A stretch of 35,126 bases of DNA from Deltaproteobacteria bacterium (GTDB lineage: Bacteria > Myxococcota > B64-G9), in the NCBI GenBank assembly GCA_030622135.1, contig JAUXGL010000022.1, forward strand, positions 1 through 35,126, given 5' to 3'. Below the pieces are notes generated by a model. The model was not told the origin of the DNA. It did not search any database and was given only the letters and a program-made list of their open reading frames with translations. The position numbers were made by a program, and so were the translations under genes. This document shows positions 14,736-23,469 of the stretch, piece after piece. Positions within the stretch are counted from its first letter, which is position 1. The number at the start of each line of letters is the position of its first letter.

Positions 14736-14840
14736 TCAGTTTTGCAGGGCGAAGACTCCCTCGGTTGCCACCACATGGTAGTGGAGATGCGGATTGAGCG
14801 ATGAGCCGGCCCTTTGCTGGAAGGAGACCGCTCCGAACCT
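14736..14840 (-). pseudogene. IS91-family transposase remnant
   Basis: The minus strand encodes about 34 residues reading FGAVSFQQRAGSSLNPHLHY followed by HVVATEGVFALQN and a stop. This matches the conserved core of IS91-type Y2 transposases (GAVTF-x-QRFG-x-x-LN-x-H-x-H-x-H). The zinc-finger N-terminus and the catalytic tyrosine region are missing, so it is a relic. Confidence 0.65.
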
Positions 14841-15031
14841 GGAACTGGGCGGAGCGTCGGGTGGCGCGACCTGGGAGACCGCTATTCCCTGTTCCATTTC
14901 GCCGATCACCTCCGCGTTTTCCAGGTGTGAGCCTGGCAACTCAAACGGAGGTGACCGATGGGCTCGTGAGTCTGCTATCGGAACTGCAGGCCAAGGGGGT
15001 CGGGCTTCTCAGTGGAAGAGAAGCGCGCGTC

Positions 15032-16195
15032 TCACAGCACCTCGCTGATGTCGCGCCAGGGCACGACCTCGGCCACCTCGCGCGACTGCCGATCCTGCCC
15101 GCCGTAAATGAGCACCGGCCGCGACGCACGCGAGCCAGCCAGGGCACACCACTTCTCCAGGCCGCGTAGCCAATCGGAGGTAATCGTCATCCCCGACTTG
15201 ACCTCGATTGGCCGCAGCTTCCCGGCGTGGTCCTCAATGATGTCGATCTCGTGCCCGGTGTTGTTGCGCCAGAAGAACAGGTTGTCATCCTTCGCACGAT
15301 TGAACCGCCCCTTGAGCAGCTCGGTCAGGACCCAATTCTCGAACAGGGGGCCGCGCATGCGGTGGGTGCTCAGTTGCTCCGCGGTCTCGATCCCAAGCAG
15401 CCGTGCCACCAGGCCGGTGTCGTGGAAATAGAGCTTGGGCGCCTTGACCAGGCGCTTGCGGAAATTCGCGTGATGCGGGAGCAACCGGTAGCAAACGAAC
15501 GCGGTCTCCAAGACCTGGAGCCAGGCCCGGGCGGTCTTCTGGTCGACGCTGCAATCCGCGCCGAGCCTGGTCAGGTTGACCAGCTGGCCTATGTTGGCAG
15601 CGCATAGGCGCATGAACCGCTGAAAGGTCCCGATGTTGGTGACAGCCAGCAACTGCCGCATGTCCCGCTCGAGGTAGGTGTTGATGTAGGCGTTGTACCA
15701 GCGCTCCGGGGTGGCCGGCGAGGCATGGAGCGGGGGGTAGCCACCGCGCAGCAGCAGCACCTCGATCTCGTCCGGGCAGATGCCACTGGCAACCAGCTCT
15801 GGCAGGGACAGAGGAAGCAGGTGTAAGATGCCGACACGGCCAGCGAGGGTTTGCGACACCTGCTCCATCAGACCGAAGTGCTGCGATCCAGTGAGCACGA
15901 AGCGGCCAAACTCGGGTGATTGATCGATGACCCCCTGCAGATAGGACAGGATTTCGGGGCAACGCTGGGCCTCGTCGAAGATGGCGCCGGCCTCGTGCTT
16001 GCGCATGAAACGGCGCGGGTCGGTGGCAGCGAACTCGCGCGTGTCCGGGTCTTCAAAGGTCACGTACGGCTTGTCCGGGAATGTGTGCTGTACGAGGGTC
16101 GTCTTGCCCGATTGCCGGGGCCCGGTGACAGTGATTGCGCGGAACTCAGTAGCGAGAGAGGAGAGGGTGGCTTCGGCAGCTCGCGGAATATACAT
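15032..16195 (-). CDS. AAA-type ATPase with DUF4143 domain
   Basis: The 387-residue product has the P-loop GPRQSGKTT at residues 25-33 and a Walker B region GAIFDEAQ near 90-97. The sensor-like stretch FVLTGSQ lies near 119-125. The C-terminal DUF4143 half includes YINTYLERDMRQL, LYFHDTGLVARLLG, a conserved ENWVLTELLK segment, and the restriction-endonuclease-like HEIDII...RPIEVKSG. This two-domain architecture is very common in bacteria and often lies in mobile or accessory DNA; its cellular role is not settled. The ATG at 16195 has GGGG seven bases upstream. An elaborate inverted repeat just ahead of the start is a likely operator. The gene sits inside the segment bounded by 59-bp direct repeats. 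Confidence 0.9.
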   Translation of the reverse strand: MYIPRAAEATLSSLATEFRAITVTGPRQSGKTTLVQHTFPDKPYVTFEDPDTREFAATDPRRFMRKHEAGAIFDEAQRCPEILSYLQGVIDQSPEFGRFVLTGSQHFGLMEQVSQTLAGRVGILHLLPLSLPELVASGICPDEIEVLLLRGGYPPLHASPATPERWYNAYINTYLERDMRQLLAVTNIGTFQRFMRLCAANIGQLVNLTRLGADCSVDQKTARAWLQVLETAFVCYRLLPHHANFRKRLVKAPKLYFHDTGLVARLLGIETAEQLSTHRMRGPLFENWVLTELLKGRFNRAKDDNLFFWRNNTGHEIDIIEDHAGKLRPIEVKSGMTITSDWLRGLEKWCALAGSRASRPVLIYGGQDRQSREVAEVVPWRDISEVL

Positions 16196-16509
16196 GGCAG
16201 CCCCTTACAGATTCGGAATCTGTTTCCGTATCTGTAATCCTACCACACCAGCCCAGGATTGCAACCCCTGTGAAGAAGATCGAGTGGCGTCCAACCGCCC
16301 CATAGGAATTTACGACTGGACTCCTTTTTACTGAATTATCAGGGCATTGTGGCTGGTAGATTTGAAGATTCCGGGCCACCTCCACGTGGCAATCCGCTAC
16401 TCATCTGCCCAGAATCCGCAGCATCCCGACTCGTCAAGATCCCACTTTCCCGCCTGACATTTCCAACAAATCCCTTTACATTTCGAGCGTGTAGAAAATC
16501 ACTATATGG
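16196..16509. other. Intergenic region between ATPase and stomatin genes
   Basis: No gene is visible. Apart from the operator-like repeats at 16205-16237 and the right 59-bp direct repeat at 16453-16511, I see no recognisable structure. Confidence 0.5.
16205..16237. promoter_or_regulatory. Nested inverted repeats ahead of the DUF4143 ATPase
   Basis: TTACAGAT (16205-16212) and ATCTGTAA (16230-16237) form a perfect eight-base inverted repeat. Within it CAGATTC-G-GAATCTG (16208-16222) is a perfect seven-base palindrome. On the gene strand the same region reads as tandem ACAGAtaCGGAA and ACAGAttCCGAA. It lies ten bases before the start codon, where a repressor would block transcription or translation. 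Confidence 0.5.
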
Positions 16510-16511
16510 TT
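16453..16511 (+). repeat. 59-bp direct repeat, right copy
   Basis: This is the same sequence as 11717-11775 with one substitution (TTTCC here, TTTTC there). It is followed at once by the 18-bp repeat also found at 11476, and its last two bases touch the stop codon region of the stomatin gene. Confidence 0.85.
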
Positions 16512-17250
16512 ATTTAACAATTAAACCCTTCAGCAAGTCGATCGGCACCGGGAAGATCACCGTGGAGGAGTTTTCGGTGGAGATCTCGCTCAGGGTCTGC
16601 AGGTAGCGTAGCTGCAGGGCGGCGGGCTCCTTCTGGATGATCTCGGCCGCCGCGGCCAGCTTCTTCGAAGCCTGGAACTCGCCCTCGGCGTGGATAACCT
16701 TGGCCCGGCGCTCGCGCTCGGCCTCGGCCTGCTTGGCCATGGCCCGCTGCATTTCCTGGGGCAGGTCCACGTGCTTGATCTCCATCTTGGTCACCTTGAC
16801 TCCCCAGGGATCGGTGTCGGCGTCCAGGATGGACTGCATCTTCTCGTTGAGCTCCTCGCGCTTGGTGAGCAGGTCGTCGAGCTCCACCTGGCCGAGCACC
16901 GAGCGCAGGGTGGTCTGGGACAACTGGCTGGTGTTGTACAGGTAGTTGTCCACCTCGAGGATGGCCTTGTCCGGGTTCATCACCCGCATGAACACCACCG
17001 CGTTTACCTGGACGGTGACGTTGTCCCTGGTGATGATGTCCTGCGGGGGCACGTCCCGAGCGATGGTGCGCAGATCCACCTTGATCAGCTGGTCGATGAA
17101 CGGCCAGATCCAGCGCAGGCCCGGGCTCTTCATGCCCGCGTACCTGCCCAGGCGGAACACCACGCCACGCTGGTACTCGTACAACGTGCGCAGGCCCATG
17201 AGAACGAACAGCACGACGACGACAACCGGAATTCCTATAGCGTATTGCAT
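16510..17250 (-). CDS. Stomatin/SPFH-domain membrane protein
   Basis: This 246-residue protein has one N-terminal membrane helix (residues about 3-20), followed by the [14 protein letters not shown] opening of prokaryotic stomatins. The SPFH/Band 7 domain follows ([44 protein letters not shown]). A coiled-coil [22 protein letters not shown] region leads to the [13 protein letters not shown]-terminus. Stomatins organise membrane microdomains and associate with NfeD proteases, and the NfeD gene lies eleven bases upstream in the same operon. ATG 17250 follows AAAGGAGGATTAC, a strong ribosome site. The last five codons (GLIVK) and the stop lie inside an 18-bp repeat that also occurs at 11476, so the C-terminal tail may have been rewritten by an inserted element. 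Confidence 0.93.
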   Translation of the reverse strand: MQYAIGIPVVVVVLFVLMGLRTLYEYQRGVVFRLGRYAGMKSPGLRWIWPFIDQLIKVDLRTIARDVPPQDIITRDNVTVQVNAVVFMRVMNPDKAILEVDNYLYNTSQLSQTTLRSVLGQVELDDLLTKREELNEKMQSILDADTDPWGVKVTKMEIKHVDLPQEMQRAMAKQAEAERERRAKVIHAEGEFQASKKLAAAAEIIQKEPAALQLRYLQTLSEISTENSSTVIFPVPIDLLKGLIVK

Positions 17251-17261
17251 GTAATCCTCCT

Positions 17262-18662
17262 TTACCCTTTCTTTTTCACGTGCAACAAAAGCCCTTCCAC
17301 CCGAACCACCTCGATTTTCGAGCCGGCCGGAATACTCTCTGTAGAAACCGCCTTCCAATGCTCCCCGCGGACAAACACCCGGCCCTCCTCCGCGGAGATA
17401 TCCGATCGAGCCGCCCCCACCATCCCCTGCATTCCCTCCACTCCCGTCTCGATCTTGCTGCGCTGGGAGCGAACCACGAAGTAGCCGATCAAGATGCAGA
17501 TCGCCGCCATGACCACCACCAGCGGGATCAGCAGGCTCAAGTCCACCGACAGAGTGGGATCGAGGTAGTGCGGCTCCGCAGACGGATCCACCAGGATGAT
17601 CCCACCCACCAGGAAACAGACGGCTCCACCCAATCCCAACAGTCCGTAGCTCGTCACGTAGACCTCCGCGGTAAACAAACCGATCCCCACCAGTAGCAAC
17701 AACAAGCCACCCCAGTTGACCGGCAGGATCTGCATTGAAGTAAAGGCCAGCAGCAGGCAAATGGCCCCCACCACACCGGGAAAGATGCCCCCGGGATGGT
17801 AAAACTCGATCATGACCCCCAGGGCACCGAGGGCCATCAGGATCATAAGGATGTTGGGGTTGGCCAAGAAGTTGAGCAGACGCTGCTTGAGGGACATCTT
17901 CTGGCGAACGACGGCCGCGCCTTTGGTCTTGAGCGTGACCGTGGTCTTCTCGCTGATCTTCACCTCGCGCCCGTCGATCTTCTCGAGCAAATCGGCCAGA
18001 TCCTCCGCCTCCAGGTCCACCACGTTCTCCTCGACCGCCACGTCGGAGGTGATGGACACCGACTCGCGCACGGACTTCTCCGCCCACTCCTGGTTGCGCC
18101 CGCGCTCCTTGGCGACGGCGACGACGAACGACACCGTGTCGTTGGTCACCTTCTCCATCATGTAGTCGCGCTGCTTGGCGGCGTCTTGGTCCTTGTCCTT
18201 GCCCTTGCCCTTGTCGCCCCCGCCTCCCGGAATCATCGACATCATCACCGGGTGGGCGGCTCCGATCCGCGATCCGGGCGCCATGACCGCCACGTGCGCC
18301 GCCATGGTTATAAAGGTGCCCGCCGAGGCGGCCTGGGCCCCCTTGGGCGTGACGAAGACCACCAGGGGCACCTTGGCGGAGAGCATTTTCTTCACGAGCT
18401 CCTGGGTGTCTTTCAGCGTCCCGCCGGGAGTGTCCAGCTCGATTATCAGGATACGCTCGGTCTTCTGGGCCTTTTCGACCGCGTCCATAAGGTAATCGGC
18501 GCTGCCGGTGTTGATGTCGCCGGAAAGGGAGGCCACCAGCACCTCGCCGGAGTATTCCGTCTTTTGCTCCTGGGCCAGCAAGGCGGAACCAGCAGCCAGT
18601 ATTAACACCAGCGGGAACCATCTACGAATGGTGCATCGGGTCCGGATCATTGGTCTTCCCAT
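17262..18662 (-). CDS. NfeD-family membrane serine protease
   Basis: The 466-residue product begins with a signal peptide ([15 protein letters not shown]). A ClpP-class protease domain follows. It contains the substrate-binding ELDTPGGT segment (75-82), the catalytic Ser113 in AASAGTF, and the probable Lys171 of the Ser-Lys dyad in MMEKVTND. An insert rich in Gly and Lys at 146-158 interrupts this domain. A membrane domain of about five helices (residues about 258-400) and a C-terminal OB-fold NfeD domain (about 405-466, [10 protein letters not shown]) complete the long form. Such proteases are known to cleave stomatin C-termini in archaea. Its stomatin partner follows after eleven bases. ATG 18662 is three bases after AGGAG, a rather short spacing; ATG 18650 is the alternative. 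Confidence 0.93.
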   Translation of the reverse strand: MGRPMIRTRCTIRRWFPLVLILAAGSALLAQEQKTEYSGEVLVASLSGDINTGSADYLMDAVEKAQKTERILIIELDTPGGTLKDTQELVKKMLSAKVPLVVFVTPKGAQAASAGTFITMAAHVAVMAPGSRIGAAHPVMMSMIPGGGGDKGKGKDKDQDAAKQRDYMMEKVTNDTVSFVVAVAKERGRNQEWAEKSVRESVSITSDVAVEENVVDLEAEDLADLLEKIDGREVKISEKTTVTLKTKGAAVVRQKMSLKQRLLNFLANPNILMILMALGALGVMIEFYHPGGIFPGVVGAICLLLAFTSMQILPVNWGGLLLLLVGIGLFTAEVYVTSYGLLGLGGAVCFLVGGIILVDPSAEPHYLDPTLSVDLSLLIPLVVVMAAICILIGYFVVRSQRSKIETGVEGMQGMVGAARSDISAEEGRVFVRGEHWKAVSTESIPAGSKIEVVRVEGLLLHVKKKG

Positions 18663-18816
18663 AATCTCCTACCCCCTTATCACGGCAATCCCAATACGCC
18701 GAGTAAAATGGGCACCTTACCAGAGGCCAAAGAGTTTCCTTCACTCACCGTATCTACAGCGAAGCAGTCCTCGTTTCTTGAGGATGACACCGAGCACCAG
18801 TGATTCCCTTGCGCAG

Positions 18817-19797
18817 TCAACTGGTTAACCCGGATCTCAAGGGCACCGGTGGCGGATTGGGGTCTTCCTCCACCGGTTGTTTGATTTCCCCCATGACCTT
18901 CTGCAGGTCCTCCCACACCAACTTCTTGGCCTTGGCATTGCGCAGCAGGTAGGCCGGGTGGTAGGTGGGCAGGATCCTGGCGCCGGACGAATGTTCGAAG
19001 AAGCGTCCGCGGATCTTGCCCATGGCCTGGTTGATTTGCAGCAGGTACTTGGCCGCGGTGCTGCCCAGGCAGACGATGTGGCGGGGACGGATGATCTCGA
19101 TCTGCCGCGCCAGGAAGATCCCGCAGGTGCGCATCTCGTCGTCCTGGGGAGTGCGGTTCTCGGGCGGGCGGCACTTGATCACGTTGCAGATGTAAGTATC
19201 CTCCCGTTTCAAGCCCATGGCCTCGATGATCTTATCGAGTAGATGGCCCGCCCGGCCGACGAACGGCTTGCCGGTGCGGTCTTCATCCCGCCCCGGACCT
19301 TCCCCGGCAAACAGCAGCGTGGCCTTGGGGCTGCCCGCCCCGAAGACCAGGTTGTTGCGCCCGGTGTGCAGCCGGCAGCGGGTGCAGTCGCCGATCTCCT
19401 GCCGCAGCTCGTCCAGCTTGGCCTGCACCTCCTCCGCGGAGAGCGGGTTGGGCTGCCAGACCGGCTTCGAGGGAGCCTGAGCCAGTGATTCTTCGGCCCG
19501 GGCTCCCTGACCGAACAGCTGCGCCTGCCGACCCTTGGGGGCCTTTGTAGGCTTCGCCTCGCGCTCCTGCATGACCATCTCCCACCTCGCCTGGCGACCG
19601 TCCCCGAACTGATAGGTCGTCTTTCTTCCGCCGATCTTCGGGGCGGCGTTCTCCGGCTTTTTCACGGAAGGTTCTCCGGGTTGCGACTCCGGCTGCGCCT
19701 GGCGCTTAACCACGCGCACTCCCAACCCCCGCAGGACCCTCAATTCGGTTTGCAGATCCCTAACCAAAAGCAAAACGTCTTCGCGAACATCGCTCAC
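18817..19797 (-). CDS. Family 4 uracil-DNA glycosylase
   Basis: The 326-residue product removes uracil from DNA at the start of base excision repair. The catalytic domain occupies residues about 125-310. Motif A is GEGPGRDED (165-173) and motif B contains HPAYLLRN (from His280). The four iron-sulfur cysteines are Cys138 and Cys141 (DCTRC), Cys209 (IKCRPPENR) and Cys225 (MRTCG), as in thermophile-type family 4 enzymes. The first 110 residues are a low-complexity extension absent from minimal family members, a common feature in deltaproteobacteria. The start is GTG 19797 with GGGGG seven bases upstream. The promoter TTGTCT/TATATC lies just ahead and overlaps that of the divergent gene. Confidence 0.93.
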   Translation of the reverse strand: MSDVREDVLLLVRDLQTELRVLRGLGVRVVKRQAQPESQPGEPSVKKPENAAPKIGGRKTTYQFGDGRQARWEMVMQEREAKPTKAPKGRQAQLFGQGARAEESLAQAPSKPVWQPNPLSAEEVQAKLDELRQEIGDCTRCRLHTGRNNLVFGAGSPKATLLFAGEGPGRDEDRTGKPFVGRAGHLLDKIIEAMGLKREDTYICNVIKCRPPENRTPQDDEMRTCGIFLARQIEIIRPRHIVCLGSTAAKYLLQINQAMGKIRGRFFEHSSGARILPTYHPAYLLRNAKAKKLVWEDLQKVMGEIKQPVEEDPNPPPVPLRSGLTS

Positions 19798-19799
19798 GA

Positions 19800-19848
19800 T
19801 TGACCCCCGAACACCGCCTGATATAGCATCTTAGCAGAGTGGAGACAA
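19800..19848. promoter_or_regulatory. Overlapping divergent promoters
   Basis: On the minus strand TTGTCT (19848-19843), 17 bases, and TATATC (19825-19820) face the glycosylase gene. On the plus strand TTGACC (19800-19805), 16 bases, and TATAGC (19822-19827) face the phospholipase-like gene. The two -10 boxes share four bases, so polymerase binding should be mutually exclusive. Confidence 0.4.
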
Positions 19849-19853
19849 GCGCA

Positions 19854-20852
19854 ATGCGACTTCTGAAATGGCTTCTGCTCGCCGGGCTGTTTGTGCTCCT
19901 GCCCGCCCCCGCCAAGGCCTGGGGCCCGGCGGCCCACCTGGACTTCAGCCTGATGGTTTTGTCGGATCTGGCCCTGCTGGCGCCGGCGATAGCGGTGCTT
20001 TTGAAAAAATTCCCCGACGACTTCCTCTACGGAAGCATCGCCGCCGACATCACCGTGGGCAAGAACCTCTCCCCTTACCACCTGCACTGCCACAACTGGC
20101 AGGTGGGTTTCTCGGTTCTGGATCTGGCCGAGGAGGAAAACATCCAGGCCTTCGCCTGGGGCTACCTGTCACACCTGGCGGCGGACGTGGTGGCCCACAA
20201 CTACTTCATCCCCTACAAGATCGTGCAACACTACACGCGCCGCCTGGCTCCCCACGCGTACTGGGAGGTGCGCTTCGACACCCGGGTGAAACGGCAAACC
20301 TGGAAAGTAATCAAGACGCTTTCCGCCCACCCCTTCAAGGCCCATGATCGGCACCTGCGCAGGATCCTGACCGCCCCCCTGTTTCCTTTCCGGATCAACA
20401 AACAACTATTCAACGGCATGGTGCTTTTCAACCGCTTGATCCGGTGGAAGCGGATGGTCGACGCCCACGCCCGCCGCTCCAAGCTGCTGCTGACCGAGGA
20501 GGAGGTCGAAGAAATGCACCGGCTCTCGGTGGAGAAGGTCGTGGATATTCTCTCCCGCCGCCAGAAGGCCCACTGCCTGGCCGCCGATCCCACCGGCCAC
20601 CGCAACATCCTCATCGCCCGCGACATACGAAAAAGGCTCCGCCGGCTGAACCGGCAAGGCCGACTCCTCGATCCCCAGGACATCGGCGACCGCTACCGGC
20701 CCCTGTTCCGCGACGCCATCGAGAGCAAGCTAACCCTGCCATCCATGGCGGAGATGGCCGCTCCCGCTCCGTCCCCGAAGAAAAAGACTTCCAGAATCAA
20801 GAAACTCCGCACCCAAAACAGCACAGCGCGGATCCACCGCAGGAAAAAGTGA
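19854..20852 (+). CDS. Zinc-dependent phospholipase C-like secreted protein
   Basis: The 332-residue product has a signal peptide (residues 1-22, cleavage after AKA). The predicted mature protein begins with Trp23, and bacterial zinc phospholipases C use an N-terminal Trp as a zinc ligand. His28 (PAAHLDF), Asp44-like acidic residues, the HLHCHNW cluster, and HLAADVVAHNYF (about residues 110-122) fit the helical zinc-binding fold. The C-terminal third (after about 250) is basic and lacks a known domain. Phospholipid hydrolysis at the cell surface or periplasm is inferred. The start is ATG 19854, nine bases after GGAG; GTG 19839 is less likely since it would put five residues before the signal. 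A GC-rich hairpin follows the stop codon. Confidence 0.85.
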   Translation: MRLLKWLLLAGLFVLLPAPAKAWGPAAHLDFSLMVLSDLALLAPAIAVLLKKFPDDFLYGSIAADITVGKNLSPYHLHCHNWQVGFSVLDLAEEENIQAFAWGYLSHLAADVVAHNYFIPYKIVQHYTRRLAPHAYWEVRFDTRVKRQTWKVIKTLSAHPFKAHDRHLRRILTAPLFPFRINKQLFNGMVLFNRLIRWKRMVDAHARRSKLLLTEEEVEEMHRLSVEKVVDILSRRQKAHCLAADPTGHRNILIARDIRKRLRRLNRQGRLLDPQDIGDRYRPLFRDAIESKLTLPSMAEMAAPAPSPKKKTSRIKKLRTQNSTARIHRRKK

Positions 20853-20856
20853 AGCT

Positions 20857-20876
20857 CCCCGCGGCAAGCCGCGGGG
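20857..20876. terminator. Hairpin between convergent genes
   Basis: CCCCGCGG (20857-20864), loop CAAG and CCGCGGGG (20869-20876) form a perfect eight-base-pair stem between the phospholipase-like gene and coaBC. It is a plausible bidirectional terminator, although a clear U-tract is missing on the plus strand. Confidence 0.55.
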
Positions 20877-20893
20877 CATCCTTAAAAAAGGGC

Positions 20894-22102
20894 CTACCCG
20901 CGCTTGCGAGCAAGCATGCGCACGACGCGGTCGAGGATCCGCTCGGCTACTTCTTCTTTCGAAAGCAGGGGAAGCTCCCGATTGTCCTTCCCGTCCACCA
21001 GGTGCACCCGGTTGGTGTCCACATCGAATCCGGCGTCGGGCAACGATACGTCGTTGGCCACTACCAGGTCGAGCTTCTTGGCTTTCAGCTTCCTCTGGGC
21101 TTCGGGTACCGGGTTGCCGGTTTCGGCGGCAAAGCCGACCAGCAGGCACTTGGGTTTCTGCTGGCCCACCCGCAAGAGGATGTCGGGTGTGGGCTTCAAC
21201 GATATGGAAAGACCGGCCTGACTCTTCTTGATCTTCTTCCGGGCGATCTTCCGCAGCTCGAAATCGGCCACCGCCGCCGCCATGAGCAACACGTCGCACT
21301 TGGCAAGGTGTTTCAATACCGCCCGGGCCATCCCAGCCGCCGTCTCTACCGGCACCACCCGCGCGCCCCAGGGAGCTTCGAGACCGGTTGGCCCGGAGAC
21401 CAGGGTCACCTTGGCCCCGCGCCGGACGGCGGCCGCGACCAGCGCGTAGCCCATCTTGCCGCTGGAGCGGTTGGAGAGATAGCGCACCGGATCCAGGGGC
21501 TCGCGGGTGGGCCCGGCGCTGACCAGCACGTGCCGGCCCTTCAGATCCTTTACAGAAAGCACCGTCCGGACCGCCTCGAAGATCGCCCCGGGTTCCTCCA
21601 TGCGGCCCGCCCCCTCCTCGCCGCAGGCCAGCGATCCCACGGCCGGCCCCACCAGGATCATCCTCTCCAGCCGTTGCAACCGCTCCAGGTTCTCCCGGGT
21701 CAGCGGGTTGTTCCACATGCGCGTGTTCATGGCCGGGGCCAGGATCACCGGGCAGGTGGACGACAACACCGCGGTGGTCAGCAAGTTGTCCGCCATTCCC
21801 CAGGAGATCTTGGCCAGCGTGTTGGCCGTGGCCGGAGCGATGACGATCAGATCGGCCCGCTGCGAAAGATCGATGTGCGCCATCCCCGACGCCGCCAGGT
21901 TCCCGCCCCGCCCGACCTCGGCCGGACGCCCGGTCAGGGCCTGAAAGGTCACCGGCCCCACCATCTCCGCGGCCGCCCCGGTCAACACCGCCTGCACCCC
22001 AGCCCCGTCCTTCACCAGCATCCGGGCCAGCTCGCAGGTCCGATAGGCGGCGATGCCCCCGGTCACTCCCAGCACGATGAACTTTTTATCGAGCAAGCCC
22101 AT
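20894..22102 (-). CDS. coaBC: Phosphopantothenoylcysteine decarboxylase / phosphopantothenate-cysteine ligase
   Basis: The 402-residue bifunctional enzyme performs the ligation and decarboxylation steps of coenzyme A synthesis. The N-terminal CoaC flavoprotein domain shows GVTGGIAAYR (13-22), the catalytic His in MAHIDLS (about 75), the PAMNTRMW substrate motif (about 123-130) and the cysteine segment ACGEEGAGRM. The CoaB domain begins with VLVSAGPTREPLDPVR and continues with SNRSSGKMG, AAAVADF, GFAAET and a VANDVS motif. ATG 22102 follows GAGGAAACC. A small secreted protein gene lies 33 bases upstream on the same strand and probably shares the transcript. Length and motifs are normal. Confidence 0.96.
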   Translation of the reverse strand: MGLLDKKFIVLGVTGGIAAYRTCELARMLVKDGAGVQAVLTGAAAEMVGPVTFQALTGRPAEVGRGGNLAASGMAHIDLSQRADLIVIAPATANTLAKISWGMADNLLTTAVLSSTCPVILAPAMNTRMWNNPLTRENLERLQRLERMILVGPAVGSLACGEEGAGRMEEPGAIFEAVRTVLSVKDLKGRHVLVSAGPTREPLDPVRYLSNRSSGKMGYALVAAAVRRGAKVTLVSGPTGLEAPWGARVVPVETAAGMARAVLKHLAKCDVLLMAAAVADFELRKIARKKIKKSQAGLSISLKPTPDILLRVGQQKPKCLLVGFAAETGNPVPEAQRKLKAKKLDLVVANDVSLPDAGFDVDTNRVHLVDGKDNRELPLLSKEEVAERILDRVVRMLARKRG

Positions 22103-22135
22103 GGTTTCCTCACCCCAAAGGTTACCAGGCAGCGC

Positions 22136-22585
22136 CTACTTGCGCAAAAAGAACTTCCACTTCCCCCCGTGGGAGATAAACAGGAAGGTGATGGGATCAC
22201 TCTCTCTTTGCTTGCCCTTCAGTCGGAAGACGGCATGAACAACCGCCATGACTATCTCGCGCCGGGTCTTCTCCCCGGCCGGCAGGATCAACGCATCGAT
22301 ATGCCCGATCCTCTCAAGCTTCGTCCCGGCCTTGAGCTCCCTGGAGATCATCTTCAAAAACCCCTCCAGGTTTCCCTGATAGTCCTTTTTTTCTATCTTA
22401 CGCCTGGAGATCGAGGCGAACTCCTCGTAACTCAGCGCGTGCCGCCGGGCCCCCACCACGTCCCCGGTCGACAACCGGTCCATCATCTTGTTCATGGTCT
22501 GCAGGACCGACACCGGCGACTCCGCGCGTACATTTCCCGCAAACAGCATCAAGAACGCAACAACCAATAGTGATGTTCTTCGCAT
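22136..22585 (-). CDS. Small secreted protein of unknown function
   Basis: The 149-residue product has a signal peptide (MRRTSLLVVAFLMLFAGNVRA) and should be exported. The mature part is predicted to be mostly alpha-helical at first (VLQTMNKMMDRLSTGD, ALSYEEFASISRRK). It ends with strands (TFLFISHGGKWKFFLRK) that recall small SnoaL/DUF4440-like or lumazine-type folds, but I cannot assign a family. ATG 22585 follows GGAGGAGAG, a good ribosome site. The gene lies 33 bases before coaBC and diverges from a membrane RING-type protein gene 84 bases away. A longer reading frame extends upstream but lacks signal-like features and overlaps the divergent gene. Confidence 0.8.
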   Translation of the reverse strand: MRRTSLLVVAFLMLFAGNVRAESPVSVLQTMNKMMDRLSTGDVVGARRHALSYEEFASISRRKIEKKDYQGNLEGFLKMISRELKAGTKLERIGHIDALILPAGEKTRREIVMAVVHAVFRLKGKQRESDPITFLFISHGGKWKFFLRK

Positions 22586-22669
22586 CTCTCTCCTCCCGTG
22601 ACCCGAACATACCATTTCCACGGGGGTCTGGTTGACTTTCTGATTCGGAGAAACAACAATAGTCCCAAC

Positions 22670-23467
22670 ATGCGCGGCGGAACACAGTTCGGCGTTCTGG
22701 TCATCTTCTTCATTGCCATCGCCGTAATCATCATAGTGGTGGCCGTACGGCACCAGGCGCGCCGGCGCCGCCGGCGGGAGGAGTCCCTGGCCATCGTGGC
22801 CCAGCACCTGAGCGGAACCCTGACGGCGGGCAGCTTCTGGCAACAACCCAAGATCACATTCGAGTACAAGAGCTACGCCGCCAGTATCGAGTACTACTCC
22901 ACCGGCGGCAAGCACCCCACCCTGTACACACGCCTATTCTTCCATTTCCAGAAAACTCCCCCACTCAACGTCCACATCTACCCCGAGCGCCTCTTCTCCA
23001 AGATCGGCAAGTTTCTCGGCGGCCAGGACATCCAACTCGGCGACCCGAGCTTCGACGACAAGTTCATGATCAAGGGCCACGACGAAGCTCGGGTGAAGAA
23101 TTTCCTGTCTCCGGACGTGCGCCAGACCATCTTCGAGCTGTGCGCCTTGACCATGAACAACCACATCGACATCTCCACCGAGTCAACCGCCTTGAGAATC
23201 CAGAAGCTCTCCTGGCTGCACGCCCCCGATCTGCTGATGAGCCTGGCCACCATGGGCCAGCAGGTCTTCGACGGCTACCTCTTAGCCATCACCGGAGCCC
23301 CCGCCGAGGCCCCCGCGCCCCCCGAAGAAGACGAGGAGCAGACCGAAATCTTCTGCACGGTATGCAAGGACACGATCGAGGGCTCCATGCACAGCTGCCC
23401 GATATGTGGCGCCCCTCACCACCCCGAGTGCTACCAGCTCAACGACGGCTGCGGAAGCTGCTCCTGA
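22670..23467 (+). CDS. Membrane protein with C-terminal RING-type zinc finger
   Basis: The 265-residue product has one N-terminal membrane helix (residues 7-26) followed by the strongly basic RHQARRRRRR, placing the rest in the cytoplasm. Residues about 40-200 form a soluble domain that I do not recognise. After an Ala/Pro/Glu linker, residues 228-265 carry FCTVCKDTIEG, HSCPICGAPHHPECY and GCGSCS. The pattern C-x2-C, C-x2-C, H-x2-C, C-x2-C resembles prokaryotic RING-type fingers. Such fingers are proposed to act in ubiquitin-like or regulatory protein complexes. The next gene, a TPR-zincin metallopeptidase, starts two bases after the stop codon. The start at ATG 22670 is chosen because the membrane helix follows directly; its ribosome site is poor, and GTG 22598 is possible. 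Confidence 0.78.
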   Translation: MRGGTQFGVLVIFFIAIAVIIIVVAVRHQARRRRRREESLAIVAQHLSGTLTAGSFWQQPKITFEYKSYAASIEYYSTGGKHPTLYTRLFFHFQKTPPLNVHIYPERLFSKIGKFLGGQDIQLGDPSFDDKFMIKGHDEARVKNFLSPDVRQTIFELCALTMNNHIDISTESTALRIQKLSWLHAPDLLMSLATMGQQVFDGYLLAITGAPAEAPAPPEEDEEQTEIFCTVCKDTIEGSMHSCPICGAPHHPECYQLNDGCGSCS

Positions 23468-23469
23468 GA

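Larger units (their letters stand above)
14299..15031. other. Long intergenic region with transposase debris
   Basis: No intact gene is evident over about 730 bases. The part next to the ExbD-like module holds the inverted repeat at 14410-14430. An IS91-type transposase fragment lies at 14736-14840. A plus-strand stretch around 14600-14690 reads RLEDLLLYISRHPF, which may be further transposase debris but is too short to assign. Confidence 0.5.

Noticed and set aside
17251-18621. Extension of the stomatin frame across the NfeD gene
   Set aside because: The extension is a Gly/Arg-rich translation of the NfeD gene in another frame; the true start at 17250 has a perfect ribosome site and a membrane helix.
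20853-22570. Long plus-strand frame running over coaBC
   Set aside because: It is Pro/Arg/His-rich and opposite the clear coaBC gene, so it is a high-GC shadow.
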